Below, piece by piece: positions 8,803 to 17,772 of a stretch of 38,167 nt of DNA. The stretch spans positions 566,886 to 605,052 of the forward strand of contig CAJXQU010000001.1 in the NCBI GenBank assembly GCA_913058255.1, written 5' to 3'. The position numbers were made by a program, and so were the translations under genes. The number at the start of each line of letters is the position of its first letter. Within the stretch, counting starts at the first letter, position 1. The notes beneath the pieces were generated by a model. The model was not told the DNA's origin. It ran no database searches and was given only the letters and a program-made list of their open reading frames with translations. This stretch comes from an uncultured Pseudomonadota bacterium (GTDB lineage: Bacteria > Pseudomonadota > Gammaproteobacteria > CAJXQU01).

Positions 8803-11550
8803 ATGTCAAATAACCGAGCTTTCTTCGGCGGCCTAATGGGTCGCATTTTCGGCAGTCGCAATAAACGCGTTTTAAAAAAACTGAACCGAGTCGTCTCAAA
8901 AATAAATGTTTTTGAGGAAGAGTTATCTAATTTAAGTGATGATGAACTCAAAAATAAAACCCAAGAGTTTCGTGTGCGCTTGGAAGAAGGAGAGATATTA
9001 GATTCATTAATGCCAGAAGCTTTTGCTGTTGTTAGAGAGGCAAGTAAGCGATGCATGGAAATGCGTCACTTTGACTGTCAGATGATCGGTGGCATGGTCT
9101 TAAACGATGGAAAAATCGCAGAAATGCGTACGGGTGAAGGTAAAACGCTTGTCGCGACGCTTGCCGCCTATCTCAATGCACTGCCGGGCAAGGGCGTTCA
9201 CGTTGTTACCGTGAATGATTATCTTGCGAGTCGTGATGCTGAATGGATGGGAACGTTATACAGCTTCCTTGGTTTGACTACGGGTGTCATCGTTGCAAAT
9301 TTAGATAAGGAACAACGCCAAGCAGCCTATGCCGCAGATATCACTTATGGTACTAATAACGAGTTTGGCTTTGATTATCTTCGCGATAACATGGCCTTTT
9401 CTGATGAGGATCGTGTCCAACGAGGATTGAACTTTGCGGTAGTCGATGAAGTTGATTCTATTTTGATCGATGAAGCCAGAACACCCCTGATTATCTCTGG
9501 CCCGACTAATGATAAAACTGATGTGTATCAAAGCGTTGATCAGTTAATCCCTAAGCTAACGAAGCAGGAAGAAGAAGATGGGCCTGGGGATTATTCACTT
9601 GATGAAAAAGCTAAACAGGTTTACTTGACCGAACAAGGGCATGAGACGGTTGAAAAAATGCTGGTAGAAGAAGGATTGCTGAGTGCAGACGAAAGTCTCT
9701 ATGACACTACGAATATCAGCTTGATGCACCATATCAATTCAGGTCTTCGTGCTCATACGCTTTTTCAAAAAGATGTTGAATATATTGTTCAAGATGATCA
9801 GGTTGTTATCGTTGATGAATTTACCGGTCGTACAATGCCTGGCCGACGTTGGTCAGAAGGGCTTCATCAAGCTGTAGAAGCCAAAGAAGGCGTTGCGATC
9901 CAGAATGAAAATCAGACACTAGCCTCTATCACCTTCCAAAATTATTTCAGGCTCTACAATAAACTTTCTGGAATGACAGGTACCGCGGATACAGAAGCCT
10001 TCGAGTTTCAACAGATTTATGGGCTTGAAGTTATTGTTATACCAACGAACAAACCGACCTCTCGTGATGATATGAGTGATTTGGTTTATCTAACCTACAA
10101 AGAAAAATTTGATGCGATTACTGAAGATATCCGTGATTGTATGACGCGTAAGCAGCCAGTTTTGGTAGGTACAGCATCGATCGAGACATCTGAATATCTT
10201 TCGGATCTCTTGAACGAAGTGAAGATCGATCACGAAGTGTTGAATGCTAAATTTCATGAAAAAGAAGCTCAAATTATCGCTCAGGCCGGTCGACCAGGAA
10301 GTATTACGATAGCGACTAATATGGCTGGACGAGGGACTGATATAGTTCTCGGAGGCAAGTTGGAAGTTGAACTTGAAGAGCTTGGCCTAGAAGAAGGTCT
10401 TGAAGTAGAAAATGTCAAAGCAGCATGGCAAGAGCGCCACAATGCTGTCATCGAGTCAGGTGGTTTACACATCATTGGTACAGAGCGGCATGAATCTCGT
10501 CGGATCGATAACCAGTTACGAGGGCGTTCGGGTCGTCAAGGAGATGCTGGCTCTAGTCGCTTTTACCTTTCTTTAGAAGATAGTCTAATGCGTATCTTTG
10601 CCTCAGAACGTGTTTCTGGCTTGATGCAGAAGATGGGAATGGAAGAAGGTGAAGCGATAGAACATCCTTGGGTTTCGCGTGCGATAGAAAATGCGCAACG
10701 TAAAGTTGAAGGTCGAAACTTTGATATGCGTAAGCAATTGTTGGATTATGATGATGTTGCTAATGATCAACGTAAGGTTATTTACGAGCAACGTAATGAT
10801 CTGATGGAAGCCAATGAAATTAGTGAGAATATCGAAGGTATTCGCCATGACGTGATTGAAGAAATCATCGATGAACACATTGTGCCTAAAAGTATCGATG
10901 AAACTTGGGATATTGTAGGTTTAACGGAGGCTGTTGAAGACGAGTTAGCGATGAAGCTACCGATTCAGCAGTGGTTAGACGATGATGATGATTTACACGA
11001 AGAAACACTTCGAAAGAAAATTCATGAAGAGCATTTAAAAGCCTACAAAGAGAAAGAAGAACTTGCTGGTGAAGAGACTGTTCGTCATTTTGAAAAGACG
11101 TTAATGCTTCAGGTTCTAGATAATAACTGGAAAGAACATTTGTCGGCAATGGATCATCTTCGTCAAGGCATTCACCTTCGGAGCATGGCTCAGAAAAATC
11201 CTAAGCAAGAGTTCAAACGTGAATCATTTGAAATGTTTTCTGAGCTTCTGGAAAATATCAAACGTGAAGTGATCAAAATGCTATCGCATGTACAAGTTCG
11301 TGCTGAAGAAGATGTTGAAGCGATGGAACGACAACGTCAGGAAGAAGTCGAAGCCGCTGCAATGCTATTCCAACATAAACAAGCTGAAAGCCAGCTGACG
11401 AGTGATGAGCAAGGCTCTACTGCTGGAAAGAGTGAAGAGCAGCAACATGCGACACCTTTTGTCAGAAATGATCGTAAAGTTGGTCGAAACGAACCTTGCC
11501 CATGTGGTTCAGGTAAAAAATTCAAGCAATGTCATGGCAAAATCCCCTGA
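8803..11550 (+). CDS. secA: Preprotein translocase ATPase SecA
   Basis: SecA is the motor ATPase that drives unfolded preproteins through SecYEG. The 915 residues show Walker A as GEGKT (residues 111-115), the [12 protein letters not shown] Walker B segment from residue 215, the preprotein cross-linking domain, GRAGRQGD-equivalent [14 protein letters not shown] and the helical scaffold. The C-terminal tail [17 protein letters not shown] carries the zinc ligands Cys899, Cys901, Cys910 and His911, which bind SecB and ribosomes. Length is normal for a gammaproteobacterium. No SecM-like arrest gene lies upstream: the 76 bases before the ATG are non-coding. Confidence 0.99.
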   Translation: MSNNRAFFGGLMGRIFGSRNKRVLKKLNRVVSKINVFEEELSNLSDDELKNKTQEFRVRLEEGEILDSLMPEAFAVVREASKRCMEMRHFDCQMIGGMVLNDGKIAEMRTGEGKTLVATLAAYLNALPGKGVHVVTVNDYLASRDAEWMGTLYSFLGLTTGVIVANLDKEQRQAAYAADITYGTNNEFGFDYLRDNMAFSDEDRVQRGLNFAVVDEVDSILIDEARTPLIISGPTNDKTDVYQSVDQLIPKLTKQEEEDGPGDYSLDEKAKQVYLTEQGHETVEKMLVEEGLLSADESLYDTTNISLMHHINSGLRAHTLFQKDVEYIVQDDQVVIVDEFTGRTMPGRRWSEGLHQAVEAKEGVAIQNENQTLASITFQNYFRLYNKLSGMTGTADTEAFEFQQIYGLEVIVIPTNKPTSRDDMSDLVYLTYKEKFDAITEDIRDCMTRKQPVLVGTASIETSEYLSDLLNEVKIDHEVLNAKFHEKEAQIIAQAGRPGSITIATNMAGRGTDIVLGGKLEVELEELGLEEGLEVENVKAAWQERHNAVIESGGLHIIGTERHESRRIDNQLRGRSGRQGDAGSSRFYLSLEDSLMRIFASERVSGLMQKMGMEEGEAIEHPWVSRAIENAQRKVEGRNFDMRKQLLDYDDVANDQRKVIYEQRNDLMEANEISENIEGIRHDVIEEIIDEHIVPKSIDETWDIVGLTEAVEDELAMKLPIQQWLDDDDDLHEETLRKKIHEEHLKAYKEKEELAGEETVRHFEKTLMLQVLDNNWKEHLSAMDHLRQGIHLRSMAQKNPKQEFKRESFEMFSELLENIKREVIKMLSHVQVRAEEDVEAMERQRQEEVEAAAMLFQHKQAESQLTSDEQGSTAGKSEEQQHATPFVRNDRKVGRNEPCPCGSGKKFKQCHGKIP

Positions 11551-11569
11551 CATTAGGTGTGTTTAAATC

Positions 11570-12766
11570 ATGGATAAAGATCTTGCTATCGAGGGCATAC
11601 TACTCGGAACTGCTAGCGCGGGTATTCGCCAGACCGAACGCGATGATATTGCTGTTATAGAAATTTGTGAAGGTAGTAATGTAGCAGCTGTTTTTACTCG
11701 CAATGCTTTTTGTGCAGCTCCAGTCACCATTGCGAAAGAGCATATTTCACAACAAGCACCACGCTACCTTTTGATCAATTCCGGTAATGCTAATGCAGGA
11801 ACGGGTTCAGAAGGCTATCAAGATGGGCTTCAGACTTGTCAGATGCTTGCTGAGACGGTTAATTGTAGCTCAACATCTGTACTACCATTTTCAACAGGAG
11901 TTATTGGTGAGCGGTTGCCTACGGCATTATTTCAGCCTGCAATCGAGACTGCTGTACAAAACTTGAAAGAGACAGGTTGGTCAGATGTTGCACGAGCGAT
12001 TATGACCACAGATACTCGACCTAAGCAGGCTGAGACATCTTTCGAGATTAACGGTCAAACGATTACCATCGTAGGTATTTCGAAAGGTTCTGGTATGATC
12101 CGGCCAGATATGGCGACCATGCTTGCCTATGTGGCTACAGATGCGGAAGTCGAACAGGAGCTCTTAAATTCGTGTCTGAATAATGCTATTGATAAGAGCT
12201 TCAATCGAATAACCGTCGATGGAGATACTTCAACTAACGATGCTTGTGTATTGATTGCGACAGGTAAATCTGAGTTCTGTATTACGCAAGAACAGGTATC
12301 TGAACTCGAGATGTTTCAAGCCGCTTTAGGCAATGTTTGCATTCAGCTAGCCAAGGCGATCATCAAGGATGGTGAAGGGGCAACCAAATTTATTACAATT
12401 GAAGTCCAGGGTGGGCAGGATAAGGAAGAGGCCTTAGAAGTTGCTTACACGATTGCACACTCTCCACTAGTGAAAACTGCTTTTTTTGCCTCTGATCCAA
12501 ACTGGGGCCGTTTATTGGCAGCTATTGGCCGGGCAGGTATTACTGATCTTGATATATCAAAAGTATCAGTCACCCTGGGTGATGTTAGCTTGATCGAAGC
12601 TGGAGAACCCGCCGTAACGTATACAGAAGAGCAGGGAGCAGCTGTTATGGCAGAGGATGAGATCAGCATTTATGTTGATCTTGCCAGAGGTATTGCAACA
12701 GAAACGGTTTGGACCTGCGATTTATCTTATGACTATGTCAAAATCAATGCGGAGTACCGAACCTAA
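11570..12766 (+). CDS. argJ: Glutamate N-acetyltransferase / amino-acid acetyltransferase ArgJ
   Basis: ArgJ moves the acetyl group from N-acetylornithine to glutamate in the cyclic arginine pathway and in many bacteria also makes N-acetylglutamate from acetyl-CoA. The proenzyme cleaves itself before a Thr. Here the site is in DMATMLAYVATDA, which predicts Thr183 as the N-terminal nucleophile of the beta chain. Other signatures are INSGNANAGTG, STGVIGE, GSGMIRPDMA, TVDGDTSTND and ASDPNWGRLLAAIGRAG. The 398-residue length is normal. It starts 19 bases after secA and its last codons overlap the next gene. The sequence alone does not tell whether it is mono- or bifunctional. Confidence 0.97.
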   Translation: MDKDLAIEGILLGTASAGIRQTERDDIAVIEICEGSNVAAVFTRNAFCAAPVTIAKEHISQQAPRYLLINSGNANAGTGSEGYQDGLQTCQMLAETVNCSSTSVLPFSTGVIGERLPTALFQPAIETAVQNLKETGWSDVARAIMTTDTRPKQAETSFEINGQTITIVGISKGSGMIRPDMATMLAYVATDAEVEQELLNSCLNNAIDKSFNRITVDGDTSTNDACVLIATGKSEFCITQEQVSELEMFQAALGNVCIQLAKAIIKDGEGATKFITIEVQGGQDKEEALEVAYTIAHSPLVKTAFFASDPNWGRLLAAIGRAGITDLDISKVSVTLGDVSLIEAGEPAVTYTEEQGAAVMAEDEISIYVDLARGIATETVWTCDLSYDYVKINAEYRT

Positions 12767-13709
12767 TATTATCCACGTAGCAGTCGCTATCGTGGTCAAT
12801 TCTGCAGGAAAAATCCTCATCGCTCGGCGACCTAAAGGTGTGCATCTCGAGGGTCTCTGGGAGTTTCCTGGTGGCAAAGTCAAGTCTGGCGAATCTGCAT
12901 TTGAAGCTCTCCAGCGGGAGATGAAGGAAGAAGTAGGTTTACACATCAAGTCTGCACGTAGACTCATTAATATTATCCATGAATATCCTGAAAAAACGGT
13001 GCAACTTGATACATGGTTATGCAAGGATTGGGCTGGAGAGGCGACAGGTGCGGAAGGTCAAAAAATTTACTGGTGTGCATTGAATGAACTTGCAGACTTT
13101 GAATTTCCTGCGGCAGATCATCCCATCATCACGGCCTTAAAACTACCTTCGAGTTATCAGATCAGCCCTGATCCAAGTCGTGATTATGCAAATTTTTTGA
13201 GCAGTTTAGAAACGTGTTTTGAACAGGGTAACAGGCTATTTCAACTACGAACTAAATCGCTGGCGGCGAATGAAGCTCAACGCCTGATAGAGCCGATTAA
13301 ACAACTATGCTCTAAATATAATGCTAAATGGTTGATTAATGGTGAACCTGATGACGCGAGAAGACATTGTGCAGATGGGGTGCATCTTAACAGTAAGCGT
13401 TTACTCACACTTTCCTCTCGGCCATTAGATAGTAATTTTTTAGTGGCGGCCTCATGTCATAATGCAGAGGAACTCGCCCATGCTGAACGGATAAATGTCG
13501 ATTTTGCTGTGTTATCTCCGGTTAAAAAAACACGCTCTCACCCTGAAGTAAAACCGATAGGGTTAGATAATTTTGAAGAACTGATCGCTGGGATTAATAT
13601 GCCTATTTATGCTTTGGGTGGTATGAGTAGCCATGATCTTGAAAGTGTGTGGAAATCAGGCGGGCAAGGCATCGCAATGATCAGATCGGGATGGCCGGTT
13701 TCGGAGTAA
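12747..13709 (+). CDS. mutT: Nudix hydrolase (MutT-like) fused to a thiamine-phosphate-synthase-like domain
   Basis: The N-terminal domain (about residues 1-130) is MutT-like and should hydrolyse 8-oxo-dGTP. It has the full Nudix box, GKVKSGE, seven residues, then REMKEEVGL. The C-terminal domain (about 140-320) is a TIM barrel like ThiE/TenI: FQLRTKSL, GVHLNSKRL, VAASCHNAEELAHA, FAVLSPVKKTRSHP and YALGGMSS. This fusion is known in many gammaproteobacteria, where the ThiE-like half is thought not to be the main thiamine-phosphate synthase. The start is uncertain. ATG at 12747 (MRSTEP) overlaps the argJ end by 20 bases; ATG at 12735 is also possible, and neither has a clear ribosome site, so coupling to argJ is likely. 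Confidence 0.9.
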   Translation: MRSTEPNIIHVAVAIVVNSAGKILIARRPKGVHLEGLWEFPGGKVKSGESAFEALQREMKEEVGLHIKSARRLINIIHEYPEKTVQLDTWLCKDWAGEATGAEGQKIYWCALNELADFEFPAADHPIITALKLPSSYQISPDPSRDYANFLSSLETCFEQGNRLFQLRTKSLAANEAQRLIEPIKQLCSKYNAKWLINGEPDDARRHCADGVHLNSKRLLTLSSRPLDSNFLVAASCHNAEELAHAERINVDFAVLSPVKKTRSHPEVKPIGLDNFEELIAGINMPIYALGGMSSHDLESVWKSGGQGIAMIRSGWPVSE

Positions 13710-13724
13710 CTTTTAGTTGGATGA

Positions 13725-13910
13725 TCAGTGCGGTGGCATTTCATCATCTGGAATGATGAAGGTTTCTTCGCCAGGGATGGAATGACTACCATCGATCCAT
13801 GAACCGAAGTCGATCAGTTTGCATCTTTCACAGCAAAAAGGTAACCATTGATCATTTTTGTTTTTTTCGATCGATTTTTTACAGCTAGGGCAGGTTGATT
13901 TTTTTTTCAT
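13725..13910 (-). CDS. yacG: DNA gyrase inhibitor YacG (zinc protein)
   Basis: YacG is a tiny zinc protein that binds GyrB and inhibits DNA gyrase in E. coli. The 61 residues contain the four-Cys site: Cys7 and Cys10 in TCPSCKK, then Cys26 and Cys30 in FCCERCKLIDFGSWI. The LIDFGSWI block is the family signature. It is the most distal gene on the same strand as zapD, coaE and pilD, the same partners as in E. coli (coaE-zapD-yacG), but 225 bases separate it from zapD here, so it probably has its own promoter. Confidence 0.92.
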   Translation of the reverse strand: MKKKSTCPSCKKSIEKNKNDQWLPFCCERCKLIDFGSWIDGSHSIPGEETFIIPDDEMPPH

Positions 13911-14135
13911 TAAGCTTAGCTCGGAAGATGAATAGTTTGATGTTAATTATATTACAACTGTCTGTTGAAAAACTATCGAGAGAGAAAAAAAACATCTGTG
14001 GCCAATAGAATATTTATTCTACTAAAGATCAATACATCACCGTGTTGAAAGGCAGAAATAGGATAAGTTACTCTGATGTAGGGTCGTTATAAAAAGCGTA
14101 TTGGATAAAGGCCTATAATCCTGATGTTTGCTTAA

Positions 14136-14942
14136 TTAGGTACAACACTGGAGTTCAAAATCAATGGTTCGTTTTATTTGACTAGGCCGTTCCTGAGTAT
14201 TGTTTTGTTCTAAAAAACGAACAGAGAAACGGTGTTTACCACCGCTAATTTCAGGAAAGTAAGGATCGCCGATAGGTAGCAATATTCTAATCAATTGAGC
14301 AGGTCTATTTTGTTCTAGCGAGTATTGGAAGAATCCCTCTTTAGCGGCTTGTTTTGTAACTTCTGCACTAGTTCTTAGAATAACCATAACCAGCTTGATC
14401 GCCTCGTGCATGTATTTTAAATCACCGGCCCAATTGTTAAGTTGAAACTTTCGCTCCCCTGTACTTTTTCTCAACCAGTGATGGTAAGAGGGTAGATCAA
14501 AATTACAGGTTCCACCAGCGATCGAGAGACGTTGTCGTATCGAGTTAATTAGCCCATCATGACGTAAGACGTGGCCTGGCTGATAGGTTGGGTTCGTTAA
14601 CTGGCGATGCGCATCTTCTAGGTTATTTAGCATTCCATCAAGGACTTTACTATCGACATCAGGATTTTTTTGAAAACTTTGAAACAGCTTAATATGCCGA
14701 TCAATTTCCTTGGCAAGCTCGCCTTTAATATCTGTTCTTGAAATAAGGTCACTAATCTCAATTAAGCTATTTACACACTGGCGGCTATCCCAATCAGTAC
14801 TCTTGTCTATAGAGTAGTCAACGAGCTGGAATAAAAATTCTAGCCGTAAAAAATTGCGAACCCGTTCATTGATCGGTAGCTCGTAGATCGCTTTATCTTG
14901 AATTTCTGCAAAGAGCCCAAATTGATTATCTGAATCAGTCAT
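14136..14942 (-). CDS. zapD: Cell division protein ZapD
   Basis: ZapD cross-links FtsZ filaments by binding the FtsZ C-terminal peptide in the cytoplasm. The N terminus has the family pattern YELPINERVRNFLRLEFLF, followed by a long helical domain and, in the second half, RLSIAGGTCNFDLPSYHHWL and the beta-rich end with LLPIGDPYFPEISGGKHRFSVRF. Length of 268 residues is normal. The start ATG lies two bases after the coaE stop, so the two are translationally linked. The matching FtsZ tail is encoded at 6150-6195 in this window. Confidence 0.95.
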   Translation of the reverse strand: MTDSDNQFGLFAEIQDKAIYELPINERVRNFLRLEFLFQLVDYSIDKSTDWDSRQCVNSLIEISDLISRTDIKGELAKEIDRHIKLFQSFQKNPDVDSKVLDGMLNNLEDAHRQLTNPTYQPGHVLRHDGLINSIRQRLSIAGGTCNFDLPSYHHWLRKSTGERKFQLNNWAGDLKYMHEAIKLVMVILRTSAEVTKQAAKEGFFQYSLEQNRPAQLIRILLPIGDPYFPEISGGKHRFSVRFLEQNNTQERPSQIKRTIDFELQCCT

Positions 14943-14944
14943 GG

Positions 14945-15583
14945 TTAATTTATCGAGAATCCCCTTAATGTTTCCATAGATAAATATTGATCATGTAGTG
15001 CTGTTACCTGTGGCATTAGATCAGAAACAGAACCGTCGTTTATAATTATATCATCAGCTAGTGCTAGCCGTTTTTCACGAGTGAGCTGATGCTTCATGAT
15101 AGCTTCGATCTGATTAATGTTGTTGCCATCTCTCGCTACAACACGCTGTTTTTGTATATCCGAGGCTATATCGACAACCAGTACACGATCAACTTCATCT
15201 TCTAATTTTTTTTCGAATAGAAGTGGCACACATAAAATACAGTAATCAGATGTACTTTGTTTAACTTGGTCGCGCATTGTCTTAATGATACGGGGATGAG
15301 TAATTTTTTCCAGTTGCTCCAATTTATTTTTGTCTTTGAAAACAATAGCACGTAATTTTTGACGATCAATTAATCTGTTTTCAGTAAGAATTTTTGAAGC
15401 AGAAAAAGTCTCTAGTATCTTGTTGTAAGCAGGTTTATTAGGTTCAACAATTTCATGAGCAATAACGTCGGCATCGATGATCTTAATACCTAACTGTTCG
15501 AATAAATTACAAACAGTAGTTTTGCCACAACCAATTCCACCAGTGAGTCCAATTCGTAAGGGGTAGGTTGATGCTTGTGTCAC
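14945..15583 (-). CDS. coaE: Dephospho-CoA kinase
   Basis: CoaE phosphorylates dephospho-CoA, the last step of coenzyme A synthesis. The P-loop GLTGGIGCGKTTV begins at about residue 12. DADVIAHE and LVVDIASDIQKQRVVARDGN, typical of the family, follow. The 212-residue length is normal. The start is a GTG that directly follows the TAG of pilD with no spacer, which points to coupling with pilD. The order pilD-coaE-zapD is conserved in gammaproteobacteria. Confidence 0.96.
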   Translation of the reverse strand: MTQASTYPLRIGLTGGIGCGKTTVCNLFEQLGIKIIDADVIAHEIVEPNKPAYNKILETFSASKILTENRLIDRQKLRAIVFKDKNKLEQLEKITHPRIIKTMRDQVKQSTSDYCILCVPLLFEKKLEDEVDRVLVVDIASDIQKQRVVARDGNNINQIEAIMKHQLTREKRLALADDIIINDGSVSDLMPQVTALHDQYLSMETLRGFSIN

Positions 15584-16459
15584 CTAATGTAGGCTCCCTA
15601 AATAGAGGTTGGTTAAATCTTGTCCCCAGCATAATGCAATCCAACCTGCAATCGCAAGGTAGGGGCCAAAAGGAATGGGAGTTTCACGTCCATGAGACTT
15701 AAACATGATGAGAGAGACACCAATAACAGCACCTGCTACAGATGAAAGAATGATCGTTAATGGTAAAACTTCCCAGCCTAACCAAGCTCCAATCAAGCCG
15801 AGTAATTTGAAATCACCGTAGCCCATGCCTTCTTTTTTTGTAACTAATTTAAATAACCAGTAAACAGACCATAGTGACAAATAGCCAGCCATTGCTCCAA
15901 TAACACTGGATGCTAAGTCGGTATATGCGGCAAAGAATAGATTGAAGGCAATACCTAACCATAAAAAAGGTAATGTAATCGAGTCGGGTAAAAGCTGGGT
16001 GTCAAAATCAATACCGCTGAGAGTAATTAAAGCCCAAGTTAGAACGATACCACCAAAAGCGGGCCAGCCGAAGCCAAACCGCCAAGCAACGATAGCGGTA
16101 AGAATAGCCGTCATTAATTCAACGACGGGATATCGGACCGAAATTTTGTCTCCACAACCTTTACATTGACCACCCTGAATTAAATAACTAACAATAGGAA
16201 TGTTTTCTAAGGCCGTTATCGCATGATTACAATTAGGACAACGAGAACGTGGTTTTGAAAGGTTAAAGGTTCTTTGAGTTTCCTTGGTTGGATTGTCTTG
16301 CTCTAACAATTCACAACATTGAGATTTCCATTCACGTTCCATCATAATGGGTAGACGGTAAATAACGACGTTTAGAAAGCTACCAACGAGCAGCCCAATC
16401 ATACTGACTACAATGATAAAAGCGGTTGGATTAGTTTGGAAGAAAGCGATAAAAGACAT
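15584..16459 (-). CDS. pilD: Prepilin peptidase / N-methyltransferase PilD
   Basis: PilD cleaves the leader of type IV pilins and type II secretion pseudopilins and methylates the new N terminus. It is an integral membrane aspartyl protease. The cytoplasmic N-terminal loop has the zinc Cys pairs CPNC and CKGC. The two catalytic aspartates are in the segment GIDFDTQLLPD and in GMGYGDFKLLG. Several membrane segments follow the first one at residues 12-34. Length of 291 residues is normal. It lies 72 bases downstream of pilC, with a stem-loop in the gap. Confidence 0.95.
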   Translation of the reverse strand: MSFIAFFQTNPTAFIIVVSMIGLLVGSFLNVVIYRLPIMMEREWKSQCCELLEQDNPTKETQRTFNLSKPRSRCPNCNHAITALENIPIVSYLIQGGQCKGCGDKISVRYPVVELMTAILTAIVAWRFGFGWPAFGGIVLTWALITLSGIDFDTQLLPDSITLPFLWLGIAFNLFFAAYTDLASSVIGAMAGYLSLWSVYWLFKLVTKKEGMGYGDFKLLGLIGAWLGWEVLPLTIILSSVAGAVIGVSLIMFKSHGRETPIPFGPYLAIAGWIALCWGQDLTNLYLGSLH

Positions 16460-16490
16460 GCAGTAAGTATATCGTAGTTATTAATGAAGA

Positions 16491-16522
16491 ACTTCCCTCT
16501 TTTAGAGTTGTAAGAGGGAAGT
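16491..16522 (-). terminator. Stem-loop between pilC and pilD
   Basis: ACTTCCCTCTT (16491-16501) and AAGAGGGAAGT (16512-16522) form a perfect 11-base-pair stem with a 10-base loop directly after the pilC stop. On the minus strand the stem is followed by only a mixed T-rich stretch (TTCTTCATT). It may act as a partial terminator or mRNA stabiliser that lowers pilD relative to pilC. Role inferred. Confidence 0.6.
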
Positions 16523-16531
16523 GTAGAGGTC

Positions 16532-17752
16532 TTATACTACTTGACCCATTTTGAATATAGGTAGGTACATTGCGATAACTAAACCACCAATGACAACTCC
16601 CAAGAATGCCATAATGATAGGCTCTAAAAGACTGGTGAGAGATGCAACAGCATCGTCGACTTCTTGTTCATACCAATCAGCTACCTTTGCGAGCATATGA
16701 TCAACAGAACCTGATTCTTCGCCAATCGCGACCATTTGGATGACCATGTTGGGGAATAGCTCTGAATCCTTCATCGCTTCCTGTAATTGTGTACCAGTAG
16801 AAACTTCATCACGCATTTTTAACGTTGCATCGTAGAACAAAATGTTACCACAGGCCCCAGCGACGGAGTCCATCGCTTCGACTAGAGGTGTGCCTGCAGA
16901 AAACATAGTTGATAGTGTTCGTGAGAATCGAGCGATTGCAGATTTTTCTAGAATATCTCCGATAACGGGTATCTTCAGAGATACTCTATCAAGAAAATGT
17001 GCAAATTTCTTCGAGCGTCTTTTGCCTTGGGAAAAGCCAATAACCACAGCGACCACAATTCCAAACATGATGTACCATTTAGAGACGAAAAACTCTGACA
17101 TGTTTACGACCATCTGAGTCAATGCAGGCAAGTCAGCTCCAAAGTTTGCAAACATCTCTGAGAATGCGGGAATAACAAAAATCATCAAGATTGTGACGAT
17201 GATTGCAGCGACAACAATAACCGCTGTAGGATAAAATAGGGCTGATTTGATCTTTGATTTTAAAGCTTCGGTTTTTTCTTGATAGTCAGCGATCTCATTG
17301 AGCATATTTTCGAGATTACCCGACTGCTCACCTGCGCCGACCAAATTTACATAGAGTTCATTGAATTGTAATGGATGTTTAGCTAAAGCTTCCGTCAGAG
17401 TACCGCCAGCTTCGACATCACCTTTCAGTGACATCAGAAGATCTTGCATATTCGAATTAGCATGGCCACGTCCAGCAATATCAATAGATTGTACTAATGG
17501 CACACCGGATTGCATCATTGTGGCAAGCTGACGACTGAAGATCGCAATATCTTTTGTGACAATTTTCTTCGCGCTTTTTTGGAATAAAGGCTTAGTCTTC
17601 TTTTTGACTCTTAGAGGGTTAACGCCTTGTCGTCGTAACGTTGCGTTGATCAAAGAGACGCTGGTGCCATTCATTTCACCTTTAACACGCTTCCCATTCT
17701 TATCCATGCCTTCCCAGGCGAATGTATGTTTTTTTATTGCATCAGCAGTCAT
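16532..17752 (-). CDS. pilC: Type IV pilus inner-membrane platform protein PilC
   Basis: PilC is the polytopic inner-membrane protein on which the PilB and PilT motors work during pilus assembly and retraction. It has two repeated T2SSF domains, about residues 75-200 and 278-400, each with the family pattern (FSRQLATMMQSGVPL in the first, FSRTLSTMFSAGTPLVEAM in the second). Membrane segments lie at about 175-200, 225-245 and near the C terminus. Length of 406 residues is normal. It starts 20 bases after pilB. No pilin gene is in the window. Confidence 0.96.
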   Translation of the reverse strand: MTADAIKKHTFAWEGMDKNGKRVKGEMNGTSVSLINATLRRQGVNPLRVKKKTKPLFQKSAKKIVTKDIAIFSRQLATMMQSGVPLVQSIDIAGRGHANSNMQDLLMSLKGDVEAGGTLTEALAKHPLQFNELYVNLVGAGEQSGNLENMLNEIADYQEKTEALKSKIKSALFYPTAVIVVAAIIVTILMIFVIPAFSEMFANFGADLPALTQMVVNMSEFFVSKWYIMFGIVVAVVIGFSQGKRRSKKFAHFLDRVSLKIPVIGDILEKSAIARFSRTLSTMFSAGTPLVEAMDSVAGACGNILFYDATLKMRDEVSTGTQLQEAMKDSELFPNMVIQMVAIGEESGSVDHMLAKVADWYEQEVDDAVASLTSLLEPIIMAFLGVVIGGLVIAMYLPIFKMGQVV

Positions 17753-17772
17753 ATCTCTTTTCCCTACTTATT

